Positions 63,401 through 64,000 of a stretch of 64,000 nt of DNA are shown here, piece by piece. Position 1 is the stretch's first letter. Every line of letters starts with the position of its first letter. The notes below the pieces were generated by a model, which was given only the letters and a program-made list of their open reading frames with translations, made no database searches and was not told where the DNA came from. The position numbers and the translations under genes were made by a program. The DNA is from Paracoccaceae bacterium (GTDB lineage Bacteria > Pseudomonadota > Alphaproteobacteria > Rhodobacterales > Rhodobacteraceae). The stretch is taken from NCBI GenBank assembly GCA_020832445.1, contig JAFIEO010000008.1, positions 36,389 to 100,388 of the forward strand. Direction: 5' to 3'.

Positions 63401-63875
63401 GTCGGGGCGGCAGGAACGCAAATCCGCGCGGGGGAACCGCTTTGCCTTTGTCCAGTTGTCGGACACGACTGGGCTTTATGAAGTGACCGTGTTTTCCGAC
63501 ACGCTGGAAGCTGGCCGCCAGTATCTTGAAACCGGCCAGAATGTGGTTCTGACGGTCGAGGCCACGATGGAAGCCGAAACCCTGAAACTGCTGGCGCGCG
63601 GCATCCAGCCGATTGATTCGGTTGTCGCAGATGCAGATGCGGCGGGTTTACGCATTCATGTCGACACTGTCAGCGCCGTTGAATCCGTGGCGAAACTGCT
63701 GGGACAGGGGCAGACGCAGGCAAAAAGGGGTCAAGGACCGGTGCGGTTTTGCGTGGCCGATCCGGGACAGGGGCGCGAAATCGACATCGACACGGGCCTG
63801 AATTTTGCCATCACGCCGCAAATCAAAGGGGCTGTGAAATCGCTGGGCGGGGTTGTCATGATTGAGGATATCTGA
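60432..63875 (+). CDS. dnaE: DNA polymerase III alpha subunit
   Basis: The 1147-residue replicative polymerase starts with a PHP domain (FIHLRTHTEYSLLEGALPLKKLI). The catalytic aspartates are in PDFDIDF (Asp404, Asp406, Asp408), very near the position in E. coli. VGPGRGSGAGSLVAYAL is the palm signature, and the C-terminal OB-fold and HhH regions follow. ATG 60432 overlaps the cobU stop by 4 bases, so translation of an essential polymerase gene may be coupled to a cobalamin gene. Length fits DnaE1. Confidence 0.97.
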   Translation: MTQTPRFIHLRTHTEYSLLEGALPLKKLIKDCAAQNIPAIAVTDTDNMFAALEFSVLASGAGVQPIIGCQISVAYDPPAPGEKLRMPAPVVLLAQSEAGYMSLMKLNSCLYLPKDRPVPQVALEELEQYADGLICLSGGAEGAVGKLIQTNQLPKARALMERLAATYPDRLYVELQRHAGEDGQMMEAQRVTERPFVEMAYAMGLPLVATNDVYFPKSKMYEAHDALLCIKDGAYVDQAAPRRRLTPQHYLKSPEEMAALFADLPEALENTVEIARRCAYMAERRAPILPRFADDEVQELRRQAKEGLAARLAVIPHAAPVEEYEQRLEFELGIIEGMGFPGYFLIVADFIKWAKDNGIPVGPGRGSGAGSLVAYALTITDLDPLRYALLFERFLNPERVSMPDFDIDFCMDRREEVIRYTQNKYGDDKVGQIITFGALLSKAAVRDVGRVLQLPFGQVDKLSKMIPVEGVKPVSIEKALADEPRLREAAKSEEVVDRLLTYAQQVEGLLRNASTHAAGVVIGDRPLDALVPLYRDPKSNMPATQFNMKWVEQAGLVKFDFLGLKTLTVIQNAIDLLKRRGVDLDISAIPLDDEATYKLYASARTVAVFQVESSGMMDALRRMKPTCIEDIVALVALYRPGPMENIPTYCEVKNGLKPLESIHPSIDFILEETQGIIVYQEQVMQIAQVMAGYSLGGADLLRRAMGKKIAEEMAKERPKFVKGAIANGVDEKKAGEVFDLLEKFANYGFNKSHAAAYAVVSYQTGYLKANYPVEFMAGVMNCDIHLTEKLAVYKREVDRMGITVVPPCVNRSRARFDVQDGALVYALGALKNVGLDAMRLIVDGRSDKPFVTLFDLARRVDLKRVGKRALEMLARAGAFDQLDRNRRRVFDSLDGLVSYSAAIHDARASNQVSLFGEAGADIPEPRLSKCDDWLPTERLGHEHQAIGFYLSGHPLDDYAAALKRKQVMTLAEVEKKAAGGAFVAKIAGAVSGRQERKSARGNRFAFVQLSDTTGLYEVTVFSDTLEAGRQYLETGQNVVLTVEATMEAETLKLLARGIQPIDSVVADADAAGLRIHVDTVSAVESVAKLLGQGQTQAKRGQGPVRFCVADPGQGREIDIDTGLNFAITPQIKGAVKSLGGVVMIEDI

Positions 63876-63946
63876 CCAACCGCAATGGCGACTGCCATCA
63901 GGTTGCGCCATGTGACCTGCCAAAGGCAGGACGCATGGCTTGCCAG

Positions 63947-64000
<54 letters not shown>

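Overview
The window looks like a chromosomal contig from an alphaproteobacterium of the order Rhodobacterales. The sequence is GC-rich and almost fully coding. The gene order coxB-ctaB-orf-ctaG-coxC-SURF1-thrC-M16 peptidase-GNAT beside tldD, the CckA-type hybrid kinase and the dTDP-rhamnose set fit that group (inference from gene order and protein families). I see no insertion sequence, prophage, CRISPR array, rRNA or tRNA. The last about 50 bases are a poly-G/poly-C hairpin that looks like a contig-end artefact.

Layout. 1-5508: a 2-oxoacid (acetoin/pyruvate-type) dehydrogenase operon with E1 alpha (cut by the window edge), E1 beta, a double-lipoyl E2-like protein whose catalytic end is degenerate, an aldehyde dehydrogenase, and a separate acyltransferase that keeps the catalytic His. 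5672-8470: an entericidin-like lipoprotein facing a fused MFS/spermidine synthase. 8551-11938: a B12 uptake operon (permease, binding protein, ATPase, Cys-rich small protein) behind a clear cobalamin riboswitch. 12074-13247: a CobW-family GTPase under a Zur-like operator. 13512-16839: rfbCBDA. 16869-25163: a MITE-like repeat, a GntR regulator, a peptide-type ABC transporter and, divergently, a DUF1028 protein plus an M20 carbamoylase/allantoate amidohydrolase-like enzyme. A 16-bp inverted repeat lies in their shared promoter region.

25167-36108: housekeeping genes (adenosine kinase-like, nth, TrmN6-like, DUF2007, polyprenyl synthase, ispE, TPR lipid- or envelope-type protein, ETF-QO, greA, azlCD). 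36079-45186: FAD oxidase, GNAT, M16 protease, thrC, SURF1 and cytochrome aa3 oxidase biogenesis, with a perfect FNR-type box between coxB and tldD. 45414-54965: tldD, dprA, topA, CoA-transferase scoAB, enoyl-CoA hydratase, a PaaI-like thioesterase and an RsmB-like methyltransferase. 55111-63875: cckA, then cobT-cobS-cobC-cobU-dnaE as a tightly packed run.

The most unusual signals are non-coding. Two intergenic elements (37555-37640 and 53666-53756) share one architecture: long outer inverted repeat, short inner hairpin, and a four-tract G-quadruplex motif with one-base loops. The B12 operon leader appears to combine riboswitch, a short leader ORF and a hairpin hiding the next ribosome binding site. 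Among proteins, the split E2 with a pseudo-acyltransferase partner and the DUF1028/carbamoylase/ABC/GntR locus stand out.
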